Positions 17,458 to 24,646 of a stretch of 54,898 nt of DNA are shown here, in pieces. The notes under the pieces are model-generated. The model searched no databases and was not told where the DNA came from. It worked only from the letters and a program-made list of their open reading frames with translations. Source of the DNA: Streptomyces africanus (GTDB lineage: Bacteria; Actinomycetota; Actinomycetes; Streptomycetales; Streptomycetaceae); contig NZ_MUKA01000212.1 in the NCBI RefSeq assembly GCF_002150735.1, positions 1 through 54,898 on the forward strand, read 5' to 3'. Numbering within the stretch: position 1 is the first letter of the stretch; each line of letters opens with the position of its first letter. A program made the position numbers and the translations under genes.

Positions 17458-17961
17458 ATGGCGGGGCTGGAGGGTACGGAACAGCCGCGGGGGCACGCGC
17501 ATGCGGCCGCGGCGCGCTGGTCGCCGACCGTCGAGGACGAACGCGCGCTGAAGGCGCTGGAGTTGTACGGCAATCCGACGGAGGCGGAGGTGTCGCTGCC
17601 GTCCCGCCCCGAGTCCGCGGCCACCGCCCGGCGGCTGACCCAGGTCGTCGTCCTGCGCCACTGGGGGCTCACCCCCAAGACCACGGAGGACGCCGTCCTG
17701 CTCGTCTCCGAGCTGGTGGGCAACGCCGTACGCCACACCGGCGCCCGGGTCTTCGGGCTGCGTCTGCACCGGCGCCGCGGCTGGATCCGCGTCGAGGTCC
17801 GCGACCCCTCCCGGGGGCTGCCCTGTCTGATGCCGGTCCAGGAGCTGGACATCAGCGGCCGGGGCCTGTTCCTCGTCGACAAGCTGGCCGACCGCTGGGG
17901 GGTCGATCTGCTGCCCCGGGGCAAGACCACGTGGTTCGAGATGCGCGTCAACGACCGCTAG
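17458..17961 (+). CDS. ATP-binding protein, RsbW/SpoIIAB-like GHKL kinase
   Basis: 167 aa. A single HATPase_c domain (about 50-165) is visible with N-box LVSELVGNAVRHTG, G1 motif VRDPSRGLP and G2 motif GRGLFLVDKLADRWGV. Streptomycetes carry dozens of such stand-alone anti-sigma/anti-anti-sigma kinases, most of unknown partner. No sigma factor or STAS partner is adjacent, so the target is unknown. The start at 17458 (MAGLEG) is chosen because upstream in-frame ATG 17359 would place the hairpin inside the coding region and add a Pro/Gly-rich stretch; the binding site is weak in either case. Confidence 0.8.
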   Translation: MAGLEGTEQPRGHAHAAAARWSPTVEDERALKALELYGNPTEAEVSLPSRPESAATARRLTQVVVLRHWGLTPKTTEDAVLLVSELVGNAVRHTGARVFGLRLHRRRGWIRVEVRDPSRGLPCLMPVQELDISGRGLFLVDKLADRWGVDLLPRGKTTWFEMRVNDR

Positions 17962-18043
17962 GGGGTGTGACCTGCGCCGGCTCGCCCGGCCGCCGATCGG
18001 GCGAATCACCGGTTTCCCCGTGGACCCGACCTTAAATGGTGCA

Positions 18044-19222
18044 ATGCACCGCCACCTTGTCAAAAGCGCCCTCGTCGCGGGCGCCGCCCTCGCCGTCCTC
18101 GCCGCCTGCGGCACCGGGGGCGGGGAACGGACCTCCGAGGCACGCGCCACCAAGGCCGCCGTGCCCGCGCCGCGCGAGAAGAAGCCCGTGCGGGGACTGC
18201 CCGGGATGCCGCCCGTCCTCGATCCCGAGGACGTGTACGCGGCCGACCGCCCGAACAAACTGTCCCCCGTGGTCAAGGACTTCCCGTCCCGGGTCTACGT
18301 ACCCAACACCGGGTCCGACACGGTCTCCGTCATCGACCCGAAGACGTACGAGGTCATCGAGACCATCCCGGTGGGCCGCCAGCCCCAGCACGTCGTCCCC
18401 TCCTGGGACCTGAAGACGCTCTGGGTCAACAACAACCGCGGCCACACCCTCACCCCGATCGACCCGAAGACCGGCAAGGCGGGCAAGGAGGTCGAGGTCC
18501 ACGACCCGTACAACCTCTACTTCACGCCCCACGGCAGGTACGCCCTCGTCATGGCCTCCCTCGACCGTGAACTGGTCTTCCGCGACCCGCACACCATGAA
18601 GATCAGGAAGACGGTCCCGGTCTCCTGCTACGGCGTCAACCACGCCGATTTCTCCCTCGACGGGCGCTACTTCATCGTCTCCTGCGAGTTCAGCGGCGAA
18701 CTGCTCAAGGTCGACACCGAGAAGATGAAGGTCGTCGGGCAGCAGCGGCTGCCGTTCGAGGGAGCCATGCCGCAGGACGTGAAGGTCTCGCCCGACGGCA
18801 AGAAGTTCTACATCGCCGACATGATGGCCCACGGCATGTGGGTCCTGGACGGCGACAAATTCACCGAGCCCACCCTGATCCCCACCGGCAAGGGCTGCCA
18901 CGGCCTGTACGTCAGCCGCGACTCCCGCGAGATGTACGTGTCCAACCGGGGCGAGGGCACGATCTCCGTCTTCGACTTCACACAGGACAAGCTGACCAAG
19001 AAGTGGCAGCTGCCCGACGGCGGCAGCCCCGACATGGGCGGTGTCTCCGCCGACGGCAAGGTGCTGTGGCTGTCCGGCCGCTACGACGGCGAGGTGTACG
19101 CCATCGACACCCGCACCGGCACCCAGCTCGCCCGCATCCCCGTCGGCAGCGGACCGCACGGCCTCGCGGTCTACCCGCAGCCGGGCCGCTACTCGCTCGG
19201 CCACACGGGCATCTTCCGGTGA
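18044..19222 (+). CDS. secreted lipoprotein with YVTN/40-residue beta-propeller repeats
   Basis: 392 aa. Starting at ATG 18044 the N-terminus is basic, then hydrophobic, ending in a lipobox LAAC near residue 20. The remainder contains repeated YVTN-type blades (for example RVYVPNTGSDTVSVIDPKTYEV, then repeated SPDG(K) and NRGEGTISV elements), forming a seven-bladed propeller probably tethered outside the membrane. Such proteins bind surfaces, metals or partner proteins; no catalytic motif is seen. GTG 18020 is an alternative start. No Shine-Dalgarno precedes either start; the palindrome GGTGCA-a-TGCACC (18038-18050) overlaps the ATG. The next gene is a secreted ADP-ribosyltransferase in the same direction. 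Confidence 0.85.
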   Translation: MHRHLVKSALVAGAALAVLAACGTGGGERTSEARATKAAVPAPREKKPVRGLPGMPPVLDPEDVYAADRPNKLSPVVKDFPSRVYVPNTGSDTVSVIDPKTYEVIETIPVGRQPQHVVPSWDLKTLWVNNNRGHTLTPIDPKTGKAGKEVEVHDPYNLYFTPHGRYALVMASLDRELVFRDPHTMKIRKTVPVSCYGVNHADFSLDGRYFIVSCEFSGELLKVDTEKMKVVGQQRLPFEGAMPQDVKVSPDGKKFYIADMMAHGMWVLDGDKFTEPTLIPTGKGCHGLYVSRDSREMYVSNRGEGTISVFDFTQDKLTKKWQLPDGGSPDMGGVSADGKVLWLSGRYDGEVYAIDTRTGTQLARIPVGSGPHGLAVYPQPGRYSLGHTGIFR

Positions 19223-19306
19223 GGGTCAGCAGCCGTCCACCGAGGGGCAGTTGACACGCCCCTGATCGAGTGAGGGTCCCCGGCGCGGCGCCGCGGACCC
19301 GCGATC

Positions 19307-19942
19307 GTGCACCTCGTGATCACCACCAGCATCCGGCGGCGCACCGCTGCCGCCGCCCTCTGTCTCGCGGCCGTCCTCACGACCACGGCCGCCACGCCCG
19401 GCCCGGCATCCGTGGCCTCCTCGCCTTCTGTGGCCACGGCCGCCGCCCCCGGACCGGCGGCCTGTCCCGTCCAGTTCGACGACAAGATCAAGGCCGCCGC
19501 CGACCGCCGGGTCCGGGTCGACCGCATCACCCCCGACCCGTCCTGGCGCACCAGCTGCGGCACCCTCTACCGCGCCGACGGCCGCGGCCCCGCCGTGATC
19601 TTCGAGCAGGGCTTCCACCCCAAGGACGTGGTGAACGGCCAGTACGACCTGGAGCAGTACGTCCTGGTCAACCAGCCGTCCCCGTATGTGTCGACCACGT
19701 ACGACCACGACCTGTTCAAGAAGTGGAAGTCCGCCTTCAACTACTACGTCGACGCTCCCGGCGGAGTCGACGTCAACAAGACCATCGGCGACACCCACAA
19801 GTGGGCCGACCAGCAGGAGGTCGCCTTCCCCGGCGGCATCGCCCGCGAGTACGTCGTCGGCGTCTGCCCGGTCGACAAGCGGACCAGGACCGAGATCATG
19901 AGTGAGTGCGAGAGCAACCCGCACTACGAGCCCTGGCACTGA
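19307..19942 (+). CDS. secreted pierisin/ScARP-type guanine ADP-ribosyltransferase
   Basis: 211 aa with a signal peptide (basic start, hydrophobic core, Ala-rich cleavage region around 30-48). The mature part shows the R-S-E toxin-fold residues: Arg89 in LYRAD, the Ser-Thr-Thr core at 129-131 (VSTTYD) and QxE at 169-171 (DQQEV). The segments IFEQGFHPKD and NPHY are typical of the pierisin group. Four cysteines (53, 84, 187, 201) can form two disulfides. Known relatives (Scabin, ScARP) transfer ADP-ribose from NAD+ to guanine in nucleosides or DNA; exact substrate here is inferred. Start GTG 19307; GTG 19316 is an alternative. No immunity gene is obvious, which fits a secreted enzyme. Confidence 0.88.
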   Translation: MHLVITTSIRRRTAAAALCLAAVLTTTAATPGPASVASSPSVATAAAPGPAACPVQFDDKIKAAADRRVRVDRITPDPSWRTSCGTLYRADGRGPAVIFEQGFHPKDVVNGQYDLEQYVLVNQPSPYVSTTYDHDLFKKWKSAFNYYVDAPGGVDVNKTIGDTHKWADQQEVAFPGGIAREYVVGVCPVDKRTRTEIMSECESNPHYEPWH

Positions 19943-19981
19943 GCAGCACCTCCGAGCCCACGGGCCGGTAGCCGGCCGCCT

Positions 19982-20008
19982 GGAACGCCCGCAGACTACG
20001 GGCGTTCC
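19982..20008. terminator. terminator between the ADP-ribosyltransferase and merR
   Basis: A 10-bp perfect stem GGAACGCCCG / CGGGCGTTCC with a 7-base loop lies between convergent genes. Confidence 0.85.
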
Positions 20009-20035
20009 CCGCGGCAGCGGCAGGTTGAGGCGGCC

Positions 20036-20404
20036 TCAGTGTCCCGGCGCCCCTGAGGGCGCGGCGGTGATGATGGTGTCGAGGATCGCGCGCGACGCCT
20101 GTAGATCTTCGATGGCACGGGTGATTCGCTCGCCCTCCCGTCGCAGTTGGGCGAGCAGGTCCGGGCAGGTGGGCACGAGGAGCTCGTCGTCCGCCCGGAT
20201 GCACGGCAGGACCTGGGCGATCAGAGCGGTCGGAAGCCCGGCCGCCAGCAGACAGCGAATGCGGCGCACTGTCTCGACGTCCGACTCGCCGTAGATGCGG
20301 TAGCCGCTGGGCAGCCTGTCGGGCGTCAGGAGTCCTTGCTGTTCGTAGTAGCGCAGCAGCCGCTCATGGACCCCGGTACGCCGCACCATCTCCTTCATGC
20401 GCAT
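20036..20404 (-). CDS. MerR-family transcriptional regulator
   Basis: 122 aa. The N-terminal winged HTH has the family pattern (MKEMVRRTGVHERLLRYYEQQGLL, then SGYRIY), followed by a dimer coiled coil (about 75-115). Start 20404 (MRMKEM) has GAGG eight bases upstream; the longer frame to 20458 would run through the operator. One Cys lies in LPCIR and another in PTCPDL, as in MerR members that sense small molecules or redox. It is divergent from a hydrolase/MFS operon whose promoter has the stretched 19-bp spacer typical of MerR control, so it probably activates that operon and represses itself. Confidence 0.92.
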   Translation of the reverse strand: MRMKEMVRRTGVHERLLRYYEQQGLLTPDRLPSGYRIYGESDVETVRRIRCLLAAGLPTALIAQVLPCIRADDELLVPTCPDLLAQLRREGERITRAIEDLQASRAILDTIITAAPSGAPGH

Positions 20405-20445
20405 GCCGCTCGCCTCATTCCTGCTCCCGTTGCCCACGCCGCGAC

Positions 20446-20476
20446 TTGACTCTGACACTGATGTCGGAGTTTAGCG
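20446..20476 (+). promoter_or_regulatory. MerR-type promoter/operator
   Basis: A -35 box TTGACT (20446-20451) is followed by a 19-bp spacer. The spacer region contains the inverted repeat ACTCTGACA (20449-20457) and TGTCGGAGT (20462-20470), with one mismatch, and leads to a weak -10 at 20471. This geometry is the hallmark of MerR-activated promoters. Transcription would begin at about 20483, next to the hydrolase ATG at 20485, so the mRNA is probably leaderless. Confidence 0.75.
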
Positions 20477-20484
20477 TCGGCGCC

Positions 20485-21294
20485 ATGACCACTGATCACG
20501 CGCTTCCCACCCCTCACCTCGACGTTCTCGTGCAGGGGAGCGGCCCGGCACTTCTGCTCGCGCACGGCGCCGGCGGAGGCATCGAGGGGAACTTCGGCCT
20601 GGTCCTCGACGACCTCGCCCAGGACCACACCCTCGTCGGCCCGCACTACCCCGGGGCCGGTGGCTCCGCCGTGGCCATCGAACCCCTGGACCTGGACGAC
20701 CTCGCCGACCGCCTGGTCGCGGCAGCCGTCGCGGCCGGCCAGGACTCGTTCGCCGTCCTCGGGGAGTCCCTCGGCAGCGCCGTGGCCGTCCGGATCGCCA
20801 CACGGCATCCCCACCGTGTCCGAGCCCTCGTCCTCACCGCCGGTTTCGCTGCCGCCGACCCCGTCCTGGCGCTCGCCGCCCAGCTGATCAAGTCCCTGGC
20901 AGCCGCAGGTCAGTGGGAGGACGTGGCACGGCTCGCCCTTCTGTCCTGCATGTCCCCGGCGGACCTGGCGGACCTCGAACCGGCCGCCCTGGACGAACCG
21001 GTCGCCCAGACCCTGGCCGCGATGCCGCCGGGCATGCTGGACCACTTCGACCTGGTGTCCCGCGTGGACGTCCGGGCCGACCTGGCGAAGGTGTCCGCCC
21101 CCACCCTGGTCGTGGCGCCGACCGGCGACCGACTGGTGCTGCCCGAGAGCTCGTACCGTCTGGCGGCCGGCATCCCGGGCGCCCGGCTGATCGAACTGCC
21201 CGGCGCCGCCCACATCCTGAACCCGGCGGACCGGGCGACCTGGCTCCGGCACGTACGCGAGTTCCTCGCCGCACTCCCCGCCACGTCGGCGTGA
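20485..21294 (+). CDS. alpha/beta hydrolase
   Basis: 269 aa. The fold is shown by LLAHGAGGG (oxyanion region), nucleophile GESLG, acid Asp in APTGDRLV and His in GAAHIL. Start ATG 20485 is chosen because the MerR-type promoter places the transcript start here; an upstream frame to 20446 lies in the operator. It overlaps the MFS gene by GTGA, so the pair is translationally coupled. Substrate unknown. Its control by MerR together with an exporter suggests it inactivates a toxic compound that the exporter also handles (inference). Confidence 0.88.
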   Translation: MTTDHALPTPHLDVLVQGSGPALLLAHGAGGGIEGNFGLVLDDLAQDHTLVGPHYPGAGGSAVAIEPLDLDDLADRLVAAAVAAGQDSFAVLGESLGSAVAVRIATRHPHRVRALVLTAGFAAADPVLALAAQLIKSLAAAGQWEDVARLALLSCMSPADLADLEPAALDEPVAQTLAAMPPGMLDHFDLVSRVDVRADLAKVSAPTLVVAPTGDRLVLPESSYRLAAGIPGARLIELPGAAHILNPADRATWLRHVREFLAALPATSA

Positions 21295-22499
21295 GCGCAC
21301 CACTCCTCACGGATCAGGCCGGTCCGCCCACGAAGCCGCCGGCCCGGCGCCGGGCCGGCCTGCTCGTTCTCGCCACCACGACCTTCGTCGTCGTCACCAC
21401 AGAGTTGCTGCCGGTCGGACTGCTGACACCGATCAGCGACGATCTGGGAGTCGCGCGATCACGGGTGGGGCTGCTGGTCACCGTGTACGCCTTCACCGTC
21501 GGACTGACCGCGGCTCCGCTCACCCACTGGACCGCCGGCTGGCCGCGCAAGCGCCTCTACATGACCGTGAGTGCGGTCTTCTCCCTCGGCACCGTGCTCT
21601 CCGCGGCCGCGGAGAGCTACCCGACACTGGCGATCGGCCGGTTCCTGTGCGGAACGGCGCACGGGGTCTTCTGGTCGATCGTCGCCGGATACGCAGCCGC
21701 GCTCGCCACGCCCGGCCGCTCGGGCCGCACAACAGCTGTCGTCTTCGCCGGAAACTCAGCGGCCCTTGTCCTGGGCGTTCCCCTGGGCACAGTCCTCGGC
21801 GGCGTCGTCGGATGGCGCGGTGCCTTCTGCGCCGCGGCGGCCCTAGGTCTCGGGACACTCGCCGCCGCCCGGCGACTCTTGCCGGACATTCCCCACCGTC
21901 CCGCCCCGCCGCAGTCGACAGGACTCGGCGGCGCGCTGCGCCTGCTCGGCCTACGACGCATGGTGACAGCAACCGCGCTGCTCATCCTCGGACACTTCAC
22001 CGTCTACACCTACGTGACCCCCCTCCTGCACGACGCTGCCGCCTTCAGTGAGGCCGCCACCAGCATGCTCCTGGCCTTGTACGGACTGACGGGCTTCCTG
22101 GGGACATGGCTCGGCGGTGTCCTGGTGGACCGTCGCCCGCACACCGTCCTGCTCGGCACCATCGCCCTGATGGCCGGCTCACTGGTGCTGCTCGGTGCGA
22201 GCATCCGACTGCAGCCACTCGCTGTGGCGGCCGTCGCCCTATGGGGCGTTGCCTTCGCCGCGCTGCCGGTGACGTTGCAGTCGAGCGTTCTCCACCTGGG
22301 AGCCACCGCGCCCGACGCCGCGTCCTCCTGGTACGTCGCCGCGTTCAACCTGGGCATCGGAGGAGGAGCCCTGGCCGGGGGGCTGCTGAGTACCATCCCG
22401 GTGGGGATGCTCCCGTGGATGGCGCTGATCCCCGTGGTACCGGCCTTCGTCTTCGCCTGGACCACACGGCCGGCCTTCCCGCATCCACAGTCGCGGTGA
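21291..22499 (+). CDS. MFS efflux transporter (DHA1-type, 12 TM)
   Basis: 402 aa with about 12 hydrophobic segments. The beginning (FVVVTTELLPVGLL and ARSRVGLLVTVYAFTVG) matches the sugar/drug efflux branch of the major facilitator superfamily. Motif-A-like residues follow TM2. GTG 21291 overlaps the hydrolase stop (GTGA). Expected role: proton-driven export across the cytoplasmic membrane. The MerR regulator upstream probably senses the exported compound. Confidence 0.9.
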   Translation: MSAPLLTDQAGPPTKPPARRRAGLLVLATTTFVVVTTELLPVGLLTPISDDLGVARSRVGLLVTVYAFTVGLTAAPLTHWTAGWPRKRLYMTVSAVFSLGTVLSAAAESYPTLAIGRFLCGTAHGVFWSIVAGYAAALATPGRSGRTTAVVFAGNSAALVLGVPLGTVLGGVVGWRGAFCAAAALGLGTLAAARRLLPDIPHRPAPPQSTGLGGALRLLGLRRMVTATALLILGHFTVYTYVTPLLHDAAAFSEAATSMLLALYGLTGFLGTWLGGVLVDRRPHTVLLGTIALMAGSLVLLGASIRLQPLAVAAVALWGVAFAALPVTLQSSVLHLGATAPDAASSWYVAAFNLGIGGGALAGGLLSTIPVGMLPWMALIPVVPAFVFAWTTRPAFPHPQSR

Positions 22500-22613
22500 A
22501 TACCAGCGCGGCGCCGGGCAGCAGCACGCCGAAGGTGTCCGACGTATGTCCCCCAGAGTGTCCGCCACGTGCTCCTTGAGTCTCCACCCACTGGAAGGCC
22601 CAGACTCCCAGAC

Positions 22614-23528
22614 ATGATCGACGACGGCACCGGCCTGCTCACCATCGGCGAACTGGCCCGGGTCACCGGGCTGACCGTGCGCACCATCCGGTACTGGTCC
22701 GACGAGGGCGCGCTGCCCCCGGTGGCCCGGTCCGCGGGAGGTTACCGGCTGTACGACGCCGCGTCCGTGGCCCGCCTGGAGCTGATCCGCACCCTGCGCG
22801 AACTCGGCCTCGGCCTGGCGGACGTCCACCGGGTCCTGGCCGGCGAGACGACGCTCGCGCAGGTCGCTGCCGCCCATGTGGTCGCACTGGACGCGCAGAT
22901 CCGGTCGCTCAGGGTGACCCGTGCGGTGCTGTCGACGGTGGCCAAACGTGGTTCCGGTGCGGAGGAGATGACACTCATGAACAGACTGGCACGGCTCTCG
23001 GCGGCCGAACGGCGGCGGATCGTCGAGGACTTCATGGCGGAGATCTTCGAGGGGATCGACACGGCCGACCCGGACATCCGGAGCAGGCTGCGCTTCGCGG
23101 CGGCCAACCTGCCCGACGACCCCACGCCCGAGCAGGTGGACGCCTGGGTGGAACTCGCCGAGCTGATCCAGGACCCCGGCTTCCGCGCGCAGATGCGGCA
23201 GATGATCGAGTTCAACGCGGCGGACCGGGGGCCGGACGTCCCGGCCGGTTCGTCCCTGTGGTTCATGAGCCGGCTCGTCCGGCTCGCGGCGCAGGCACGG
23301 CAGCGCGGCATCGCCCCCGAGGCGCCGGAGGCCGACGATGTCCTGAGGGACCTGCTCGGCGACACCGACCGGGCCGCCGTACTCGAACGCCTGACGGCCG
23401 CCTTCAACGTACGGGTCGCCCGCTACCGCGAACTGCAGGCCATCGTCAACGGCCTCGACCCCCAGCCGACCCACGACGAGGAGTTCGCCTGGGTGGTCGC
23501 CGCGCTGGAGGCGCGCACGGGCAGTTAA
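22614..23528 (+). CDS. MerR-family regulator with long C-terminal domain
   Basis: 304 aa. HTH (about 8-75) has TIGELARVTGLTVRTIRYWSDEG and AGGYRLY, followed by a coiled coil. The remaining 180 residues form a helical domain with no obvious ligand motif, longer than simple MerR proteins and reminiscent of drug-sensing members. Start ATG 22614. A -35-like TTGAGT (22576-22581), the inverted repeat GAGTCT/AGACTC (22578-22583, 22602-22607) and a 19-bp spacer suggest autoregulation and a leaderless mRNA. It follows the MFS gene by 114 bp and might also respond to the same compound. Confidence 0.88.
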   Translation: MIDDGTGLLTIGELARVTGLTVRTIRYWSDEGALPPVARSAGGYRLYDAASVARLELIRTLRELGLGLADVHRVLAGETTLAQVAAAHVVALDAQIRSLRVTRAVLSTVAKRGSGAEEMTLMNRLARLSAAERRRIVEDFMAEIFEGIDTADPDIRSRLRFAAANLPDDPTPEQVDAWVELAELIQDPGFRAQMRQMIEFNAADRGPDVPAGSSLWFMSRLVRLAAQARQRGIAPEAPEADDVLRDLLGDTDRAAVLERLTAAFNVRVARYRELQAIVNGLDPQPTHDEEFAWVVAALEARTGS

Positions 23529-23576
23529 CCTGACCTGCGTCAGCAAGACCTGAAACACGAGAGTAGGGGCGGATCG

Positions 23577-23789
23577 GTGGCGGACATCGAGGAAGCACGC
23601 AAGCAGTTCGAGCGGATCGATACGGACGGTGACGGATTCATCACCGCTGCCGAGTTCAAGACCGCCCTGGCCCGGTCCGGCGACTGGAACGTCACCGAGT
23701 CGGTCGCCGAGGTCGTCATCAAGACCCGCGACCTCGACGGCGACAAGAAGCTGAGCTTCGACGAGTTCTGGGCCTACCTGAACAAGTGA
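23577..23789 (+). CDS. EF-hand calcium-binding protein
   Basis: 70 aa, acidic. Two EF-hand loops are complete: DTDGDGFITAAE (about 15-26) and DLDGDKKLSFDE (about 53-64), with Asp/Asn/Glu at the calcium-coordinating positions. It is of the small calmodulin-like CabD/CabB type known in Streptomyces. GTG start with AGGGGCGG upstream. It is a single gene ending at a strong terminator. Confidence 0.9.
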   Translation: MADIEEARKQFERIDTDGDGFITAAEFKTALARSGDWNVTESVAEVVIKTRDLDGDKKLSFDEFWAYLNK

Positions 23790-23817
23790 CGCCGGCGCTT
23801 CAGCTGCCGCGGGGCGT

Positions 23818-23851
23818 GGGGCCCGGTCCGTCCACGGACGGACCGGGCCCC
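23818..23851. terminator. 16-bp bidirectional terminator
   Basis: Perfect arms GGGGCCCGGTCCGTCC and GGACGGACCGGGCCCC lie between the convergent EF-hand and ABC ATPase genes, ending three bases from the ABC stop. Confidence 0.9.
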
Positions 23852-23854
23852 TCG

Positions 23855-24646
23855 TCACGCCCGCCGGGTCGTGCGGACGCTCCAGCGGCCGTCGTGCCGT
23901 TCCAGCGCCAGCGGCAGGTCGAAGCACGTGCCGAGCCGGTCGGCGGTCAGCACCCCGGCGACCGGGCCGCCCGCCAGCGGACGCCCCTCGCGCAGCAGCA
24001 GGGCGTGCGTGGTGTGGGCCGGCAACTCCTCCAGGTGGTGGGTGACCAGGACCGTCGCCAGGTGCGGATGCTCCCGGCGCAGCTCCCCGAGGGCCCCGAG
24101 CAGCTGCTCCCGGCCCGGCAGGTCCAGGCCGGTGGCCGGCTCGTCGAGGAGCAGCAGCCGGGGCTCGGGCATCAGCGCCCGGGCGATCAGGGTCCGGCCG
24201 CGCTGCCCCTGGGAGAGCGTGGGCCAGCGCGCCTCACGGTGCTCGGCCAGCCCCAGCGTCCGGATCAGCCGCTCCGCCCGCTCCCGCTGCTGCGGCGCAG
24301 GACGCCACCGGGGCAGCGGCTCCACCGAGTTGGTCAGGCCGGTCAGGACGACGTCCCGTACCCGCAGCGGTGAGGTGAGCGGATGCCGCGGATCGACATG
24401 CCCGACGTGCGCGCGCAGCTCCCGCAGGTCGACCCGGCCCAGCCGGTGGCCCAGCACCTCCACGCAGCCCCGGGTCGGGTGGACGAGCGCGCCGAGCAGA
24501 GCGAGCAGGGTCGACTTGCCCGCGCCGTTGGCGCCGAGCAGCGCCCAGTGCTCCCCGGCCCGGACGGTCAGCGACACCTCCGCCAGGATCGGCCGGCCGT
24601 CGCGTACGACGTGGACGTCCTCGGCACGCAGGACGACCGGCGTCAC
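23855..24646 (-). CDS. ABC transporter ATP-binding protein
   Basis: 263 aa. Walker A GANGAGKST, signature LSQGQRG, Walker B LLLLDEP, and the switch His in VTHHLEE are all present. The closest style is the iron-molybdenum/YlmA group of stand-alone ATPases. GTG 24646 overlaps the leuA stop (GTGA), so its translation is coupled to leuA. No permease gene is near. It either works with a distant permease or has a non-transport role. An apparent 848-residue frame joining it to leuA DNA is an artefact of reading a second frame. Confidence 0.9.
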   Translation of the reverse strand: MTPVVLRAEDVHVVRDGRPILAEVSLTVRAGEHWALLGANGAGKSTLLALLGALVHPTRGCVEVLGHRLGRVDLRELRAHVGHVDPRHPLTSPLRVRDVVLTGLTNSVEPLPRWRPAPQQRERAERLIRTLGLAEHREARWPTLSQGQRGRTLIARALMPEPRLLLLDEPATGLDLPGREQLLGALGELRREHPHLATVLVTHHLEELPAHTTHALLLREGRPLAGGPVAGVLTADRLGTCFDLPLALERHDGRWSVRTTRRA

